NCBI RefSeq assembly: GCF_006538885.1
Contig: NZ_BJLY01000003.1
Coordinates: 124,001-188,000, forward strand
DNA length: 64,000 bases
Source of the DNA: Gluconobacter roseus NBRC 3990
GTDB taxonomy: Bacteria; Pseudomonadota; Alphaproteobacteria; Acetobacterales; Acetobacteraceae
Reading direction: 5' to 3'
A model generated the notes under the pieces. The model was given only the letters and a program-made list of their open reading frames with translations. It did not search any database and was not told the DNA's origin. Both the position numbers and the translations under genes were made by a program. Below are positions 42,546-51,954 of this stretch, one piece after another. How positions within the stretch are numbered: the first letter of the stretch is position 1; each line of letters starts with the position of its first letter.

Positions 42546-43198
42546 GCGATCCAGCCACCCGAAGGCTTGCCGACCGGCTGCCCGCGCAGGAGCTGGGCCG
42601 TTTCAAACAGGGGCAGTCCCACGACGGCGGAATAGCTGCCGCCGATCTGGCGGATATGGGCGGCGGCGGCGCCCTGGATGGCATAGCCGCCCGCCTTGCC
42701 CTGCCAGTCCCCCTGCGCGATCAGGGCGTCGATCTGCGCATCCGTCAGGCGATGGAAAATGACGGAGGTTTCCACCAGTCGCTCGCAGGGCGTGCCTTGT
42801 GGCCAGCCCGCGCTCGGGCGCAGGACCACGGCCGTCAGCACCTTGTGGCGACGGCCGGAGAGCAGCTTCAGGCAGGCGCGGGCCGTCTTTTCGTCTTCGG
42901 CTTTCGGCAGCACGCGCCGGCCGACCGAAACCACCGTATCGGCCCCAAGGACGAGGGCTGCATCCGTGCGCTGTGCGGCCACATGCTCCGCCTTCTGGCG
43001 GGCGAGGCGCTGCGCGAGCGGACGCGGCAGTTCGCCGGGGCGCGGCTCTTCGTCGATATCGGCGCTGACGACGGCGTCGGGCACGATGCCGATCTGTTCC
43101 AGCAGGCTCAGGCGGCGCGGGGAGGCGGAGGCCAGAACAAGCTTCGGACGGTCCGGAAGGCCGGATGACCCTTCTGCGGAAGACGGGGAGGCGGTCAT
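42542..43198 (-). CDS. maf: Maf-family nucleoside triphosphate pyrophosphatase
   Basis: The 218-residue protein has the Maf signature LVLASASPRRLSLLEQIG near the N-terminus, ARQKAEHVAAQ, LGADTVVSVGRR and the C-terminal KAGGYAIQGAAAAHIRQIGG. Maf proteins hydrolyse dTTP/UTP or modified nucleotides to monophosphate and pyrophosphate and help prevent their incorporation. The first 17 residues before the signature are a polar extension. It overlaps the RNase E/G-like gene by four bases and follows infA by 13 bases. Confidence 0.92.
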   Translation of the reverse strand: MTASPSSAEGSSGLPDRPKLVLASASPRRLSLLEQIGIVPDAVVSADIDEEPRPGELPRPLAQRLARQKAEHVAAQRTDAALVLGADTVVSVGRRVLPKAEDEKTARACLKLLSGRRHKVLTAVVLRPSAGWPQGTPCERLVETSVIFHRLTDAQIDALIAQGDWQGKAGGYAIQGAAAAHIRQIGGSYSAVVGLPLFETAQLLRGQPVGKPSGGWIA

Positions 43199-43211
43199 GC
43201 GGCGGACTGTC

Positions 43212-43430
43212 TTACTTAAAGCGGAACGTGATCCGGCCCTTGGACAGGTCGTACGGCGTCATTTCGACGTTCACGCGGTCACCGGCCAAAACGCGGATGC
43301 GGTTCTTGCGCATCTTGCCGCTCGTATGGGCCAGGATGGTGTGCTCGTTGTCGAGCGTGACGCGGAACATGGCGTTGGGGAGCAGTTCCATGACGGTGCC
43401 GGTAAACTCGATCAGGTCTTCTTTTGACAT
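43212..43430 (-). CDS. infA: Translation initiation factor IF-1
   Basis: The 72-residue OB-fold protein is almost entirely conserved: [40 protein letters not shown] and [22 protein letters not shown]-1 binds the 30S A-site during initiation. It heads the infA-maf-RNase E/G-like-yacG cluster on the minus strand, with about 195 gene-free bases upstream (43431-43625) that should hold the promoter. Confidence 0.98.
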   Translation of the reverse strand: MSKEDLIEFTGTVMELLPNAMFRVTLDNEHTILAHTSGKMRKNRIRVLAGDRVNVEMTPYDLSKGRITFRFK

Positions 43431-43625
43431 GTGAATCCTTGCTTCAGGGACAGGGTAATGATCTGCGCGCGGCAGTGGCTCCGGTGCGGAGCCAGAAAAT
43501 CCAGCCCGCTATGTGCGGACTGTCAGCCCAAAGGTCAAGCATGACCGGTCCCTGTCCGGGGATTCTTGCGGTTTTTTGGCACTCTCGCGTCGTGCGGCCC
43601 TCTCAGGCAGCACGACGGGGTGTGT

Positions 43626-44924
43626 TCAGGACGCTTTGGCAGCCGCCGCTGCCCGGGCGGCCATCTTTTCCTCTTCGGTCCAGACGCGGCGCTCGCGCAC
43701 CTTCTGCGGCTTGACCTGCTTGACCAGACCGCCGCCGAGCACGGGCGGGCGCATGGTGGAGTTCCGGGCCTCTTCCGAGTGCCATTCATGGCTGTCATGA
43801 ACGTCCAGCGTCCGGCCGATTTCACGCTCTACGGCATGCAGCCAGGCGCGCTGTTCGGCATCGCAGAGCGTGATGGCGAAACCGCTGCGACCCGCACGGC
43901 CCGTGCGACCGATCCGGTGCACATAGCTTTCCGGCAGGCTCGGCAGATCGTGGTTGATGACATGCGTGACGGTATCGACGTCAATGCCACGCGCGGCAAT
44001 ATCGGTCGCCACCAGAACCTGCACGTCGCCTTCGCGGAAGGCGTTCAGGGCGCGCTCGCGCTGGCCCTGCGAGCGGTTGCCGTGCAGGGCTTCGGCCGTG
44101 ATGCCGGACTCCGTCAGGAAGGTGCAGACGTCGTTGGCGATGTTCTTCTGCAACGTGAAGACGACGACCTGACCGATGCCCGGCGTCCGGAGCTGCGCCA
44201 GAAGGGCAGCTTTCTTGTTGGACGCATCGAGGAACATGACAGACTGCGCGATCCGGTCCACCGTGGTCGAAGGCGGTGCGATCTCGACCTTTGCCGGGTC
44301 GCGCAGGAGCCTCTCAACGAGGGCTGCGATGGATTTCGGCATCGTTGCGGAAAACAGCACCGTGTGCCGGTCTTCGGGGAGCGTTGCGACAATGCGCTCG
44401 ATCGGCTTGGCAAAGCCCATGTCCAGCATCTGGTCGGCTTCATCCAGCACCAGCGCTTCAAGCTGCGACAGGTCGCACAGGCCCTGTTCGATCAGGTCCA
44501 GCAGGCGGCCCGGTGCGGCGACGATGATGTCCACGCCCTCTTCAAGCACCTTGACCTGATGCACCTGACTGACGCCGCCGAAAATCGTCGTGACGCGCAC
44601 CGGCTGGTGACGGCTGAAGCTCTCGAACCCGTCCGCAATCTGGGAGACCAACTCGCGTGTGGGCGCCAGAACCAGAACGCGCGCGCCGTTTTTGGGTGCG
44701 GGACGGGGCGTTGCGGCGAGCCGGTGCAGTAGGGGCAGCGCGAAAGAGGCCGTCTTGCCGGTGCCGGTCTGGGCCAGGCCGAGCAGATCACGGCCTTCCA
44801 GCAGCAGCGGGATGGACTGGGCCTGAATGGGCGTCGGCTTGACGTAACCCGCTTCGTCCAGCGCGCGGAGAAGCGTGGGCGCCAGGGCGAGATCGGCAAA
44901 AGCCTGGGCAGAAGTCGGGGACAT
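43626..44924 (-). CDS. DEAD-box ATP-dependent RNA helicase (RhlE-like)
   Basis: The 432-residue protein has the full DEAD-box set: Q-motif at GYVKPTPIQAQSIPLLLEG, Walker A AQTGTGKTASFALPLL, PTRELV, DEAD in LVLDEADQMLDMGF, SAT in LFSATMPKSI, and the second RecA domain with VATDIAARGIDVDTVTHVIN and HRIGRTGRAG. The C-terminal tail is basic (KVRERRVWTEEEKMAARAAA), as in RhlE, so it probably unwinds ribosomal or mRNA structures. It is close to infA but separated by a 195-base gap. Confidence 0.93.
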   Translation of the reverse strand: MSPTSAQAFADLALAPTLLRALDEAGYVKPTPIQAQSIPLLLEGRDLLGLAQTGTGKTASFALPLLHRLAATPRPAPKNGARVLVLAPTRELVSQIADGFESFSRHQPVRVTTIFGGVSQVHQVKVLEEGVDIIVAAPGRLLDLIEQGLCDLSQLEALVLDEADQMLDMGFAKPIERIVATLPEDRHTVLFSATMPKSIAALVERLLRDPAKVEIAPPSTTVDRIAQSVMFLDASNKKAALLAQLRTPGIGQVVVFTLQKNIANDVCTFLTESGITAEALHGNRSQGQRERALNAFREGDVQVLVATDIAARGIDVDTVTHVINHDLPSLPESYVHRIGRTGRAGRSGFAITLCDAEQRAWLHAVEREIGRTLDVHDSHEWHSEEARNSTMRPPVLGGGLVKQVKPQKVRERRVWTEEEKMAARAAAAAKAS

Positions 44925-45051
44925 GATGAAGCGGCGCCTCCGGCGCTGAGTAAAGCTGCGCCTGATGGGGCTTCGCGGATTCAGAAAACGGGCTTGTACG
45001 AATGATGCCTGCCGCCGTCAACGCAACGAAAGAGCGTGCCGCGCCCGTCTG

Positions 45052-45492
45052 TCAGGACAGTTTGGAAATATCGCGCATGGCCACGACCAGAGACATGTGT
45101 GACGCCAGAAGCCGCTGCGGCAGCGTGGGCAGATAGATCCGGATGGCCTCAAGTCGCTTTGATTCCGGAAGGGCCGCAAAAGGTGGGCGAGATCTCGGAC
45201 CCTCACTGCCCGCATCGTAGCTTTTGGCGATTGCGGCAAGGAGGGAGGCGGGGACTGAAGCTAGAAGCGCTCTCTGTGCCGGATTCAGGAGCCGATCCCG
45301 CAACGGGCCGGAGAGGGTGCGCTCTTCCGCTATTTTCGGGGGCTCGTAAGGCTTGAGCTGGCTCAGCGGAAATTCGACTTCCACACCGTTGGCCTGCTCA
45401 ACATAGCCGGTGGCGCCGTCGATATCGACCAGCCTGCCGTCATGCGTGCCCTTCAGGTCCGAAACATGATCACCGATCGACAATTGGGCCAT
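45052..45492 (-). CDS. Unrecognised 146-residue protein
   Basis: The protein has an N-terminal beta-rich domain of about 50 residues (LSIGDHVSDLKGTHDGRLVD, then GYVEQANGVEVEFPLSQLKP) that resembles a small SH3/KOW-like barrel. A helical, Leu-rich C-terminal part (LASVPASLLAAIAKSYDA, LEAIRIYLPTLPQRLLASHM) follows. No signal peptide is present. I do not recognise a family. It is divergent from the di-heme protein gene across 388 bases. The reading frame has normal codon use and a plausible start, so it is probably a real gene. Confidence 0.55.
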   Translation of the reverse strand: MAQLSIGDHVSDLKGTHDGRLVDIDGATGYVEQANGVEVEFPLSQLKPYEPPKIAEERTLSGPLRDRLLNPAQRALLASVPASLLAAIAKSYDAGSEGPRSRPPFAALPESKRLEAIRIYLPTLPQRLLASHMSLVVAMRDISKLS

Positions 45493-45880
45493 GACTCACT
45501 TCTCCTTCTCAGGACGGAGCCTAGAGCAGTTCCGGATCGTGGGTGAAAACTTTCTGCTTCCCGTGCCCGATTTCAAATCCGAAAGGCGTATGCGAGCGTC
45601 GTGTGCACTGCATCAGTCCTGCCTTCATGGGAAAAGGAAGCGAAAAACCATAGGTTGAGGTTCATAAAACTGTCACATCCCCCTCCTTGCTGAATCCGTT
45701 ATCAGCCCTGTCTTGGACACCGCGATTACTCCTTTGCCGGAACTGATCGTGAGGACTGGCTCACGACTGGCAACAAGGAAGCCCCCGCATTTCAGTATGG
45801 TACGACCTTTGGTTATGACGGGTTCAGGAAACGGTGCACGTACGGGATGGAGAACGGACGCTTTTCCTGTGAGGAGCGTG
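45493..45880. other. Divergent promoter region of 388 bases
   Basis: This gap lies between the unrecognised minus-strand gene (start 45492) and the plus-strand di-heme protein gene (45881). The frame is open from 45713 on the plus strand, but its first 56 codons do not look like protein, and GAGGAG lies ten bases before the ATG at 45881. A single CTGTCAC (45670-45676) resembles half a Pho box, with no clear second half 11 bases on. I see no RNA gene. Confidence 0.45.
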
Positions 45881-47290
45881 ATGCGGACAATTCGGTGTGT
45901 CAGTGCAGTCCTTGGCATAACGGTGCTCGGCGCAGGTTGTGAGGCGCAATCCTCGCCTGTATCGTCCCCGGTGTCTCAGGATGTCTGTGATCCCGCGCCG
46001 GATGGCCGGAACCCCTGTCCCCAGAATTTTCATCGTCCCAGACAGGCTCCTTTGTCGCAGATGGCGCAGATCGGGCGCATGCTGTTTTACGACAGGGCGC
46101 TGTCCGGTTCGGGCAAACTGTCCTGCGCGTCCTGTCATGATCCGGCGAATCATTACGGACCGACGGGCAATGCATCCGTTTTCGAAGGCGGAGCGGATCT
46201 ACACCGGCAGGGGCGGCGGGCAATTCCCACGCTGACCTATCTGGAACGTATGCCGCCGTTCAGTATCGGGCCGGATCTGGGAAATGACGATGTGGCTCCG
46301 CGCGTTATCGCTGTGCCGAGTACGGGAAACCAGCGCGGCAGCAAAAGTGCTACGGATACGGCGTCATCCGCTGCGCATATTGTTCCGCAGGGCGGATTCT
46401 TCTGGGATGGTCGGGCCGATACGTTTCAGCAGCAGGCGGGCGGCCCGCTTTTTGATCCCGATGAAATGGCCTCCACGCCGGAGCATGTCACTGCGCGGCT
46501 GAACACGGCACCTTACCGTGCAGATCTTCTTGCGCTGGCGGGAACGCGCGGGGAAAAGGATCCTGCCTTCCTGCGTGAAGAAGCGCTCTTTGCAATCGGG
46601 CGCTATGAACTGGAAGACCGTCATTTCCACGAATATTCCAGCAGGTTTGATGCCTGGCTGGAAGGGAAAGCCCGGTTCACGCCGCTCGAACGCGAGGGAT
46701 ATCTTCTGTTCAACGATCCGCGGAAAGGCAACTGTGCGGCCTGCCATCTCGACCACGTTACGCGCGATGGCCTGCCGCCGCTTTTTACCGATCATCAGTA
46801 TGAAGCGCTGGGCGCGCCGCGCAACATGGCGATCAGCCGCAATGCCGTCCCTAGCTATGACGATCTCGGGGTGTGCGACGCTCAGCCCGACGGTCGGAAG
46901 GCTTTTGCGGCCTATTGCGGGATGTTCGTGACACCGACCCTGCGCAATGTCGCAACGCGTCATGCCTTTTTCCATAACGGTGTTTTTCACACGCTCGAAA
47001 CTGTTCTGGATTTTTATGCTGTCCGAGATATTCAGCCTGAAAAATTCTATCCCCGTAGAGTGGATGAAAAAATCGACGTCTATAACGATATTCCGGAACA
47101 ATATCGTTCCAATATTGACACAATAGATGCGCCCTTTGATCGCCCGTCCGGAGAGACGCCGGCGTTAAGCGAAAACGAGCGCCGGGCGATCATCGCGTTT
47201 CTCGGCACGCTGACAGATACGGATGCTCCGGCTGTAGCTCCCGCAGTGGATACCGTTACGGGACAGACAGGGAAACGACAGGATGGGTGA
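45881..47290 (+). CDS. Di-heme cytochrome c peroxidase / MauG-like protein
   Basis: The 469-residue exported protein has a lipoprotein-like N-terminus (VLGITVLGAGC, Cys at residue 20; the -3 position is Gly, so the lipobox is imperfect). Two haem c motifs are CASCH at residues 82-86 and CAACH near residue 287, with further family sequence such as FFWDGRADTFQQQAGGPLF and HNGVFHTLETVLDFY. Such proteins reduce hydrogen peroxide with electrons from a periplasmic donor or, as in MauG, oxidise partner proteins. The start at 45881 follows GAGGAG. The phosphoesterase gene follows after 103 bases, possibly co-transcribed. Confidence 0.88.
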   Translation: MRTIRCVSAVLGITVLGAGCEAQSSPVSSPVSQDVCDPAPDGRNPCPQNFHRPRQAPLSQMAQIGRMLFYDRALSGSGKLSCASCHDPANHYGPTGNASVFEGGADLHRQGRRAIPTLTYLERMPPFSIGPDLGNDDVAPRVIAVPSTGNQRGSKSATDTASSAAHIVPQGGFFWDGRADTFQQQAGGPLFDPDEMASTPEHVTARLNTAPYRADLLALAGTRGEKDPAFLREEALFAIGRYELEDRHFHEYSSRFDAWLEGKARFTPLEREGYLLFNDPRKGNCAACHLDHVTRDGLPPLFTDHQYEALGAPRNMAISRNAVPSYDDLGVCDAQPDGRKAFAAYCGMFVTPTLRNVATRHAFFHNGVFHTLETVLDFYAVRDIQPEKFYPRRVDEKIDVYNDIPEQYRSNIDTIDAPFDRPSGETPALSENERRAIIAFLGTLTDTDAPAVAPAVDTVTGQTGKRQDG

Positions 47291-47393
47291 CATGCTCCAC
47301 AAACCAGAAGCATTTGGACGAACGATGGGCGTGGGGTTCAGAATGTTTGTCAAACCGGTTGACCGTAGTGAGGAAAGGTTCCGCAAGGTGTTC

Positions 47394-49025
47394 ATGAAGC
47401 GCGTACAACGAGCAAAATTCGGCTTGGCAGTCCTTCTGTCCGGTTCCATGCTTCTTCCGTCCGTGGGGCTGGCGGCGTCTTCCTCTGCGGCTGCGTCCTA
47501 TCAGACTGCGACGCCCATCAAGCATGTCGTCGTGATTTTTCAGGAAAACCGCTCCTTCGACCATTATTTCGCGACTTATCCCAAGGCGGCGAATGTGAGC
47601 GGTGAACCGGTTTTTACGGCGTTGGCTGATACGCCTGCTGTCAACAATCTCACGAGCGCCAATCTTCTTACGAACAATCCGAATTCCAGTCCGGCGAACG
47701 GGGCGGGAGCAGCGCTTCCGTTCCGCATTGACCGGACGCAGGCCAATACGGCGGATCAGAACCACAGCTACACGCCGGAACAGCAGGCTTACGATGGCGG
47801 GAAGATGGATCTCTTCCCGAAATATACCGGATCGGCAACATCTGGAAGTTCCGGTGCCTTCGGGACGAAGGGGCAGGTCCTGGGGTATTTTGATGGCAAT
47901 ACGGTTACCGCACTCTGGAATTACGCCCAGCATTACGCGATGAGCGACAATAACTGGAGCGATACATACGGCCCGTCCACGCCGGGTGCGCTTGAGGTTG
48001 TGGCTGGCCAGACCAATGGTCTTCAGCCTATCGCGGGCAACATGCTTGGCAATGCCTACATTCATGACGGACAGGGTGGATACACCCTGATCAACGATGA
48101 GGATCCGGCTTACGATCGCTGCTCGACCCCATCACAGGTGCTGATCAATGCCAGAAACATCGGCGATCTGCTGAACGAGAAGGGGATTTCCTGGGGTGGT
48201 TTCATGGGGGGCTTCGACCTGACGCTCACCAACGCGAACAACACCACGGGGTGCAATCGCAGCACCTATTCCGAAACGGTGGGAACCCGCACGGATTATG
48301 TTCCGCATCATGCCTGGTTCCAGTATTTCGCGAGTACAGCCAATCCGACGCATGCCCGGCCGAACTCCACGGCTTCGATCGGCTTCAGCACAATTCCCGG
48401 CACTGCAACGCGGGAACCGGCCAACCATCAGTATGATATCAAGGATTTCTATACGGCCGTGAAGGCGGGGAATTTCCCTGCGGTTTCCTATATCAAGATG
48501 TCGGCCTATCAGGACGGTCATCCTGGCAATTCAGACCCGCTGGATGAGCAGAACGGTATCGTGACGCTCGTCAATTTTATCCAGAGCCAGCCGGAATGGA
48601 GCAGCACGGCGATCATCATCGATTATGATGACTCAGACGGCTGGTATGACCATGCGTTCCACAAACCACTTTGGGGCTCGTTCGACAGCTCCGCCGATCA
48701 ACTCAATGGCCCCGGGATCTGCGGAACCGCAGGATCAGCTCCGAAAGGGGTGGCGGGCAAGCCGGTCAATGGCCGCTGTGGGCCGGGGACGCGCATCCCG
48801 CTCATCGTGATCTCGCCGTATGCCCGCCGGAACTTCGTCAGTCATGACCTGACGAGTCAGGCCTCTGTGGTGCGCTTCATCGAAGATAACTGGCTGGGCG
48901 GAAAGCGTCTTGGTGGCGGCTCGTTTGATGCGGCCGCGGGCCAGATCAATATGATGTTCGACTTCACGCAGACGCCGAACATCACGCCTCTGGTTCTGGA
49001 CCCGGATACGGGTTTGCTCCGGTAA
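47394..49025 (+). CDS. Secreted phospholipase C / acid phosphatase-family phosphoesterase
   Basis: The 543-residue protein has a signal peptide (MKRVQRAKFGLAVLLSGSML then AASSS) and belongs to the phosphoesterase family with HVVVIFQENRSFDHYFATYP at its start, the nucleophile region of PLC and AcpA-type enzymes. The motif SAYQDGHPGNSDPLDEQ and DYDDSDGWYDHAF follow at the expected distance, and RIPLIVISPYARRNFVSHD contributes late metal ligands. It should cleave phospholipids or phosphomonoesters outside the inner membrane. The frame opens at 47283, but that start lacks a signal sequence; the ATG at 47394 gives one. Confidence 0.87.
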   Translation: MKRVQRAKFGLAVLLSGSMLLPSVGLAASSSAAASYQTATPIKHVVVIFQENRSFDHYFATYPKAANVSGEPVFTALADTPAVNNLTSANLLTNNPNSSPANGAGAALPFRIDRTQANTADQNHSYTPEQQAYDGGKMDLFPKYTGSATSGSSGAFGTKGQVLGYFDGNTVTALWNYAQHYAMSDNNWSDTYGPSTPGALEVVAGQTNGLQPIAGNMLGNAYIHDGQGGYTLINDEDPAYDRCSTPSQVLINARNIGDLLNEKGISWGGFMGGFDLTLTNANNTTGCNRSTYSETVGTRTDYVPHHAWFQYFASTANPTHARPNSTASIGFSTIPGTATREPANHQYDIKDFYTAVKAGNFPAVSYIKMSAYQDGHPGNSDPLDEQNGIVTLVNFIQSQPEWSSTAIIIDYDDSDGWYDHAFHKPLWGSFDSSADQLNGPGICGTAGSAPKGVAGKPVNGRCGPGTRIPLIVISPYARRNFVSHDLTSQASVVRFIEDNWLGGKRLGGGSFDAAAGQINMMFDFTQTPNITPLVLDPDTGLLR

Positions 49026-49072
49026 TACGGGATGTTCCGGGAGGTGTTAGAACCTTCTGGCTGGAGGCTGGA

Positions 49073-50365
49073 TTAGTTCTTTTCCAGCCGGGCCGACAGG
49101 CTAAGCGCATGGGCGTCCAGCCCTTCGGCCTTAGCCAGCGCCACGCCAGCCGGGCCGATGCGGCGCAGGCCGGCTTCGTCAGCTTCGATGGTGGTGGTGC
49201 GCTTGATGAAGTCGAAGACCGACAGGCCGGAGGCGAACCGCGCCGTGCGGCTGGTCGGCAGGACGTGGTTCGGACCGCCGACATAGTCGCCCACGGCTTC
49301 GGGGCAGTAACGGCCCATGAAGATCGCGCCTGCATGGCGGATCATGGCCGAGAACTCGCGCGGGGCGTCGAGCATGACTTCCAGATGCTCGGGGGCCAGC
49401 GCGTTAACGATCTCGGCGGCTTCCTCAAGCGAGCGGACCACGATGACCGCGCCGTGATCATCCCAGCTTTTCGAGGCGATGGCCGTGCGGGGGAGCGTTT
49501 CCAGCTCCTTGCGGACGGCTTCGGCAGCACGGTCGGCAAAAGCGGCATCTGTCGTGATGAGGATGGCCTGGGCCTGCTCGTCATGTTCAGCCTGGGCGAG
49601 CAGATCGAGCGCGACAAGACGCGGATCGTTCTGGCCATCGGCGACGACCACGACTTCGGACGGTCCGGCGATGCTGTCGATGCCGACATGCCCGAAGACC
49701 TGCCGCTTGGCTTCTGCCACATAGGCATTGCCCGGCCCGACGATGCGGTCCACGGGCGCGATGAGGTCCGTACCGAACGCCATGGCGCCTACGGCCTGCG
49801 CGCCACCGATGCGGTAGATTTCCTCGACGCCACAGAGTTGTGCGGCCGCCAGAACCAGCGGGTTCAGCACGCCATCCGGAGACGGCACGCACATGGCCAG
49901 CCGCTTTACGCCAGCCACGCGGGCAGGCAGGGCATTCATCAGCACGGAAGACGGATAGGCCGCCTTGCCGCCCGGAACATACAGCCCGACTGCATCCAGC
50001 GGGGTCCAGCGCATACCGAGCCGGATGCCGTCTTCGTCCGTGAAATCCAGATCCTTCGGCATCTGCGCGGAGTGGAACGTCTCGATCCGGCGGGCGGCAG
50101 TGCGCAGGGCGTCCATCAGGTCAGCAGGGACGCGCGCAGCTTCGGAGGCGATTTCTTCGGCGCTGATCCGCAGCTTTTCGGCTGGCAGGGTCAGGCGGTC
50201 AAAGCGGGCGGTGTAATCGCACAGGGCTTCATCGCCCCGGCTGCGCACATCGGCGAGGATGGCGCGGACCGGCTCGGCCACGCTGCGTTCATCGCTTCCA
50301 CGCGCGGCAAGCAGTGTTGCAAACTCTTCGGAGAAACCGGTCGCGGACGTATTGAGGCGTTTCAT
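49073..50365 (-). CDS. hisD: Histidinol dehydrogenase
   Basis: The 430-residue enzyme catalyses the last two oxidations of histidine synthesis, L-histidinol to L-histidine, with NAD. Conserved parts are GLYVPGGKAAYPSSVLMNAL, RIVGPGNAYVAEAKRQVFG, the zinc and catalytic region around VALDLLAQAEHDEQAQAIL, and APEHLEVMLDAPREFSAMIR. Length matches the family. It shares its start with the stop of hisG (one-base overlap at 50365), so the two are coupled; the other his genes are not in the window. Confidence 0.96.
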   Translation of the reverse strand: MKRLNTSATGFSEEFATLLAARGSDERSVAEPVRAILADVRSRGDEALCDYTARFDRLTLPAEKLRISAEEIASEAARVPADLMDALRTAARRIETFHSAQMPKDLDFTDEDGIRLGMRWTPLDAVGLYVPGGKAAYPSSVLMNALPARVAGVKRLAMCVPSPDGVLNPLVLAAAQLCGVEEIYRIGGAQAVGAMAFGTDLIAPVDRIVGPGNAYVAEAKRQVFGHVGIDSIAGPSEVVVVADGQNDPRLVALDLLAQAEHDEQAQAILITTDAAFADRAAEAVRKELETLPRTAIASKSWDDHGAVIVVRSLEEAAEIVNALAPEHLEVMLDAPREFSAMIRHAGAIFMGRYCPEAVGDYVGGPNHVLPTSRTARFASGLSVFDFIKRTTTIEADEAGLRRIGPAGVALAKAEGLDAHALSLSARLEKN

Positions 50366-51090
50366 CAGGCGGCTTCCTCCGTATTCAGGGCGGCGCGGAA
50401 GCGTTCGATCAGGGCGCTGATTTCTTCAGGACGGGTCTTGAGCGCAACGCGGTTGACGATCAGGCGGCTCGTGACATGGGCGATGGTCTCGGTTTCCATC
50501 AGGCCGTTTGCACGCAGCGTGGAGCCGGTATCGACCAGATCGACGATCACGCTCGCCAGATCCAGTGTGGGCGCCAGTTCCATGGCGCCGTTCAGATGCA
50601 CGATCTCAGCGTTGATGGCGCGGGAGGCGAAATGGCGGCGGGCGATGGTTGGGTATTTCGTGGCGACGCGCAGGCGGGACTGACCGGTTGCGGGATCTTC
50701 GACCATAGTCTTGGGGCGTGCAACGGAAATGCGGCAGCCACCGATGCCCAGATCGAGCGGCGCATAGATATCCGGATAGTCGAACTCCATCAGCACATCC
50801 GCACCGCAGACGCCGATATCGGCGCCGCCATAGGCCACGAAGGTCGCAACATCGAAGGAGCGCACCCGGACCACATCCAGATTCGGGTCGGACGTGCCAA
50901 AACGCAGGCGGCGGCTGCTTTCCGTCAGGCAGTCCGGATCAGGCTCGATGCCGGTGCGGCTCAGGACAGGAGCGAGCGCTTTAAGGATCCGCCCTTTCGG
51001 CAATGCCAGAATCAGCGGTGAATCACTGCGGACAGCGAGGTCCGCTCCGGTCTGGAGGCCGTTTCCGGTCCCGTTCTGGGGCGCTGTCAT
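50365..51090 (-). CDS. hisG: ATP phosphoribosyltransferase, short form
   Basis: The 241-residue enzyme catalyses the first step of histidine synthesis, joining ATP and PRPP. Features are LALPKGRILKALAPVLSRTG at the N-terminus, ADIGVCGADVLMEF, RVATKYPTIARRHFASR, and the PRPP loop VDLVDTGSTLRANGL. The regulatory C-terminal ACT-like domain of long HisG is absent, so the short form normally needs HisZ; no hisZ gene is in the window. It starts 145 bases after the gmk stop and is coupled to hisD. Confidence 0.95.
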   Translation of the reverse strand: MTAPQNGTGNGLQTGADLAVRSDSPLILALPKGRILKALAPVLSRTGIEPDPDCLTESSRRLRFGTSDPNLDVVRVRSFDVATFVAYGGADIGVCGADVLMEFDYPDIYAPLDLGIGGCRISVARPKTMVEDPATGQSRLRVATKYPTIARRHFASRAINAEIVHLNGAMELAPTLDLASVIVDLVDTGSTLRANGLMETETIAHVTSRLIVNRVALKTRPEEISALIERFRAALNTEEAA

Positions 51091-51235
51091 GAAGTGTCTT
51101 TCCCTTGCCGTCCGCAGCCACTGAGAGAATGGCAGGCCATATCACGAAGCCGGACTCTTCCCAAGTTCCGCAGAAAGATTTCCAGATCCGCGAAAACCGG
51201 GGTGCAGGCTTTTCAGGCCGTCTTGACTGACGAGA

Positions 51236-51862
51236 TCAGTGACTGAAGCTGGCGACCATGTCCAGCAGGTTGCGCTGACGCCGTGTGGCAAGCCGCGCGG
51301 CCGTGAGCACGGAGCGGGCCTGCGAAATGGCGGTATCGAGGTCCGAGTTGATGATCGTATGATCGAACTCGGCCCAGTGGGAAATTTCATCCAGCGCCGC
51401 CTTCATGCGCTTGGCGATTTCTTCCGGATGGTCTGAGGCCCGCTTGTTCAGCCGGCGTTCCAGTTCTTCTAAGGAAGGTGGCAGGACAAACAGGCTCACC
51501 ACATCGTCCGGCAGGGCCGCACGCAGCAGGCGGTGCCCCTGCCAGTCGATGTCGAACACCATGTCATGCCCGGCATCCAGTGCTTTCTCAACCGGCGCGC
51601 GTGGCGTGCCGTAACCCCGTCCAAACACCTCTGCCCATTCCAGAAGCTCACCATCCGCGGCCATGCGGCGGAATTCTGCGATATCCCGGAAATGGTAATG
51701 CACGCCCTCGACTTCGCCCGGACGTGGACTGCGCGTCGTAACCGAGACGGAATGGCGCAGCGTAGGCTCCGAAGCGCGCAAAGCGTTGGCAATGGTGGAC
51801 TTGCCCGCACCAGACGGGGCCGAGATCACCAGACAGACGCCGCGGCGGGGCAGTTGGGTCAT
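51236..51862 (-). CDS. gmk: Guanylate kinase
   Basis: The 208-residue enzyme converts GMP to GDP with ATP. Walker A is SAPSGAGKSTIANALRASEP, followed by VTTRSPRPGEVEGVHYHF, which carries the GMP-binding Tyr and Arg residues, and FDIDWQGHRLLRAALPDDVV. An ATG five codons upstream exists, but the ATG at 51862 is preceded by AAGGAG with a five-base spacer. It is followed downstream by 145 gene-free bases before hisG, and upstream by a 205-base gap carrying a repeat element. Confidence 0.96.
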   Translation of the reverse strand: MTQLPRRGVCLVISAPSGAGKSTIANALRASEPTLRHSVSVTTRSPRPGEVEGVHYHFRDIAEFRRMAADGELLEWAEVFGRGYGTPRAPVEKALDAGHDMVFDIDWQGHRLLRAALPDDVVSLFVLPPSLEELERRLNKRASDHPEEIAKRMKAALDEISHWAEFDHTIINSDLDTAISQARSVLTAARLATRRQRNLLDMVASFSH

Positions 51863-51954
51863 GGGGTCTCCTTGCATTGTGAGCCGGATGGGAAATGTTC
51901 TGCCAAGCGTCTAGCGTGAAAAGGGCAGTTTTGGCCAGATATTCGGGCTGAATT

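Noticed and set aside
43575-43620. Hairpin with CGTCGTGC / GCACGACG arms after the DEAD-box gene
   Set aside because: No T-tract follows on the minus strand, so I do not call a terminator.
45670-45690. Pho-box-like CTGTCAC
   Set aside because: Only one half-site; the expected second half does not match.
49109-50683. A 524-codon plus-strand frame across hisD and hisG
   Set aside because: Shadow of two well-identified genes on the other strand.
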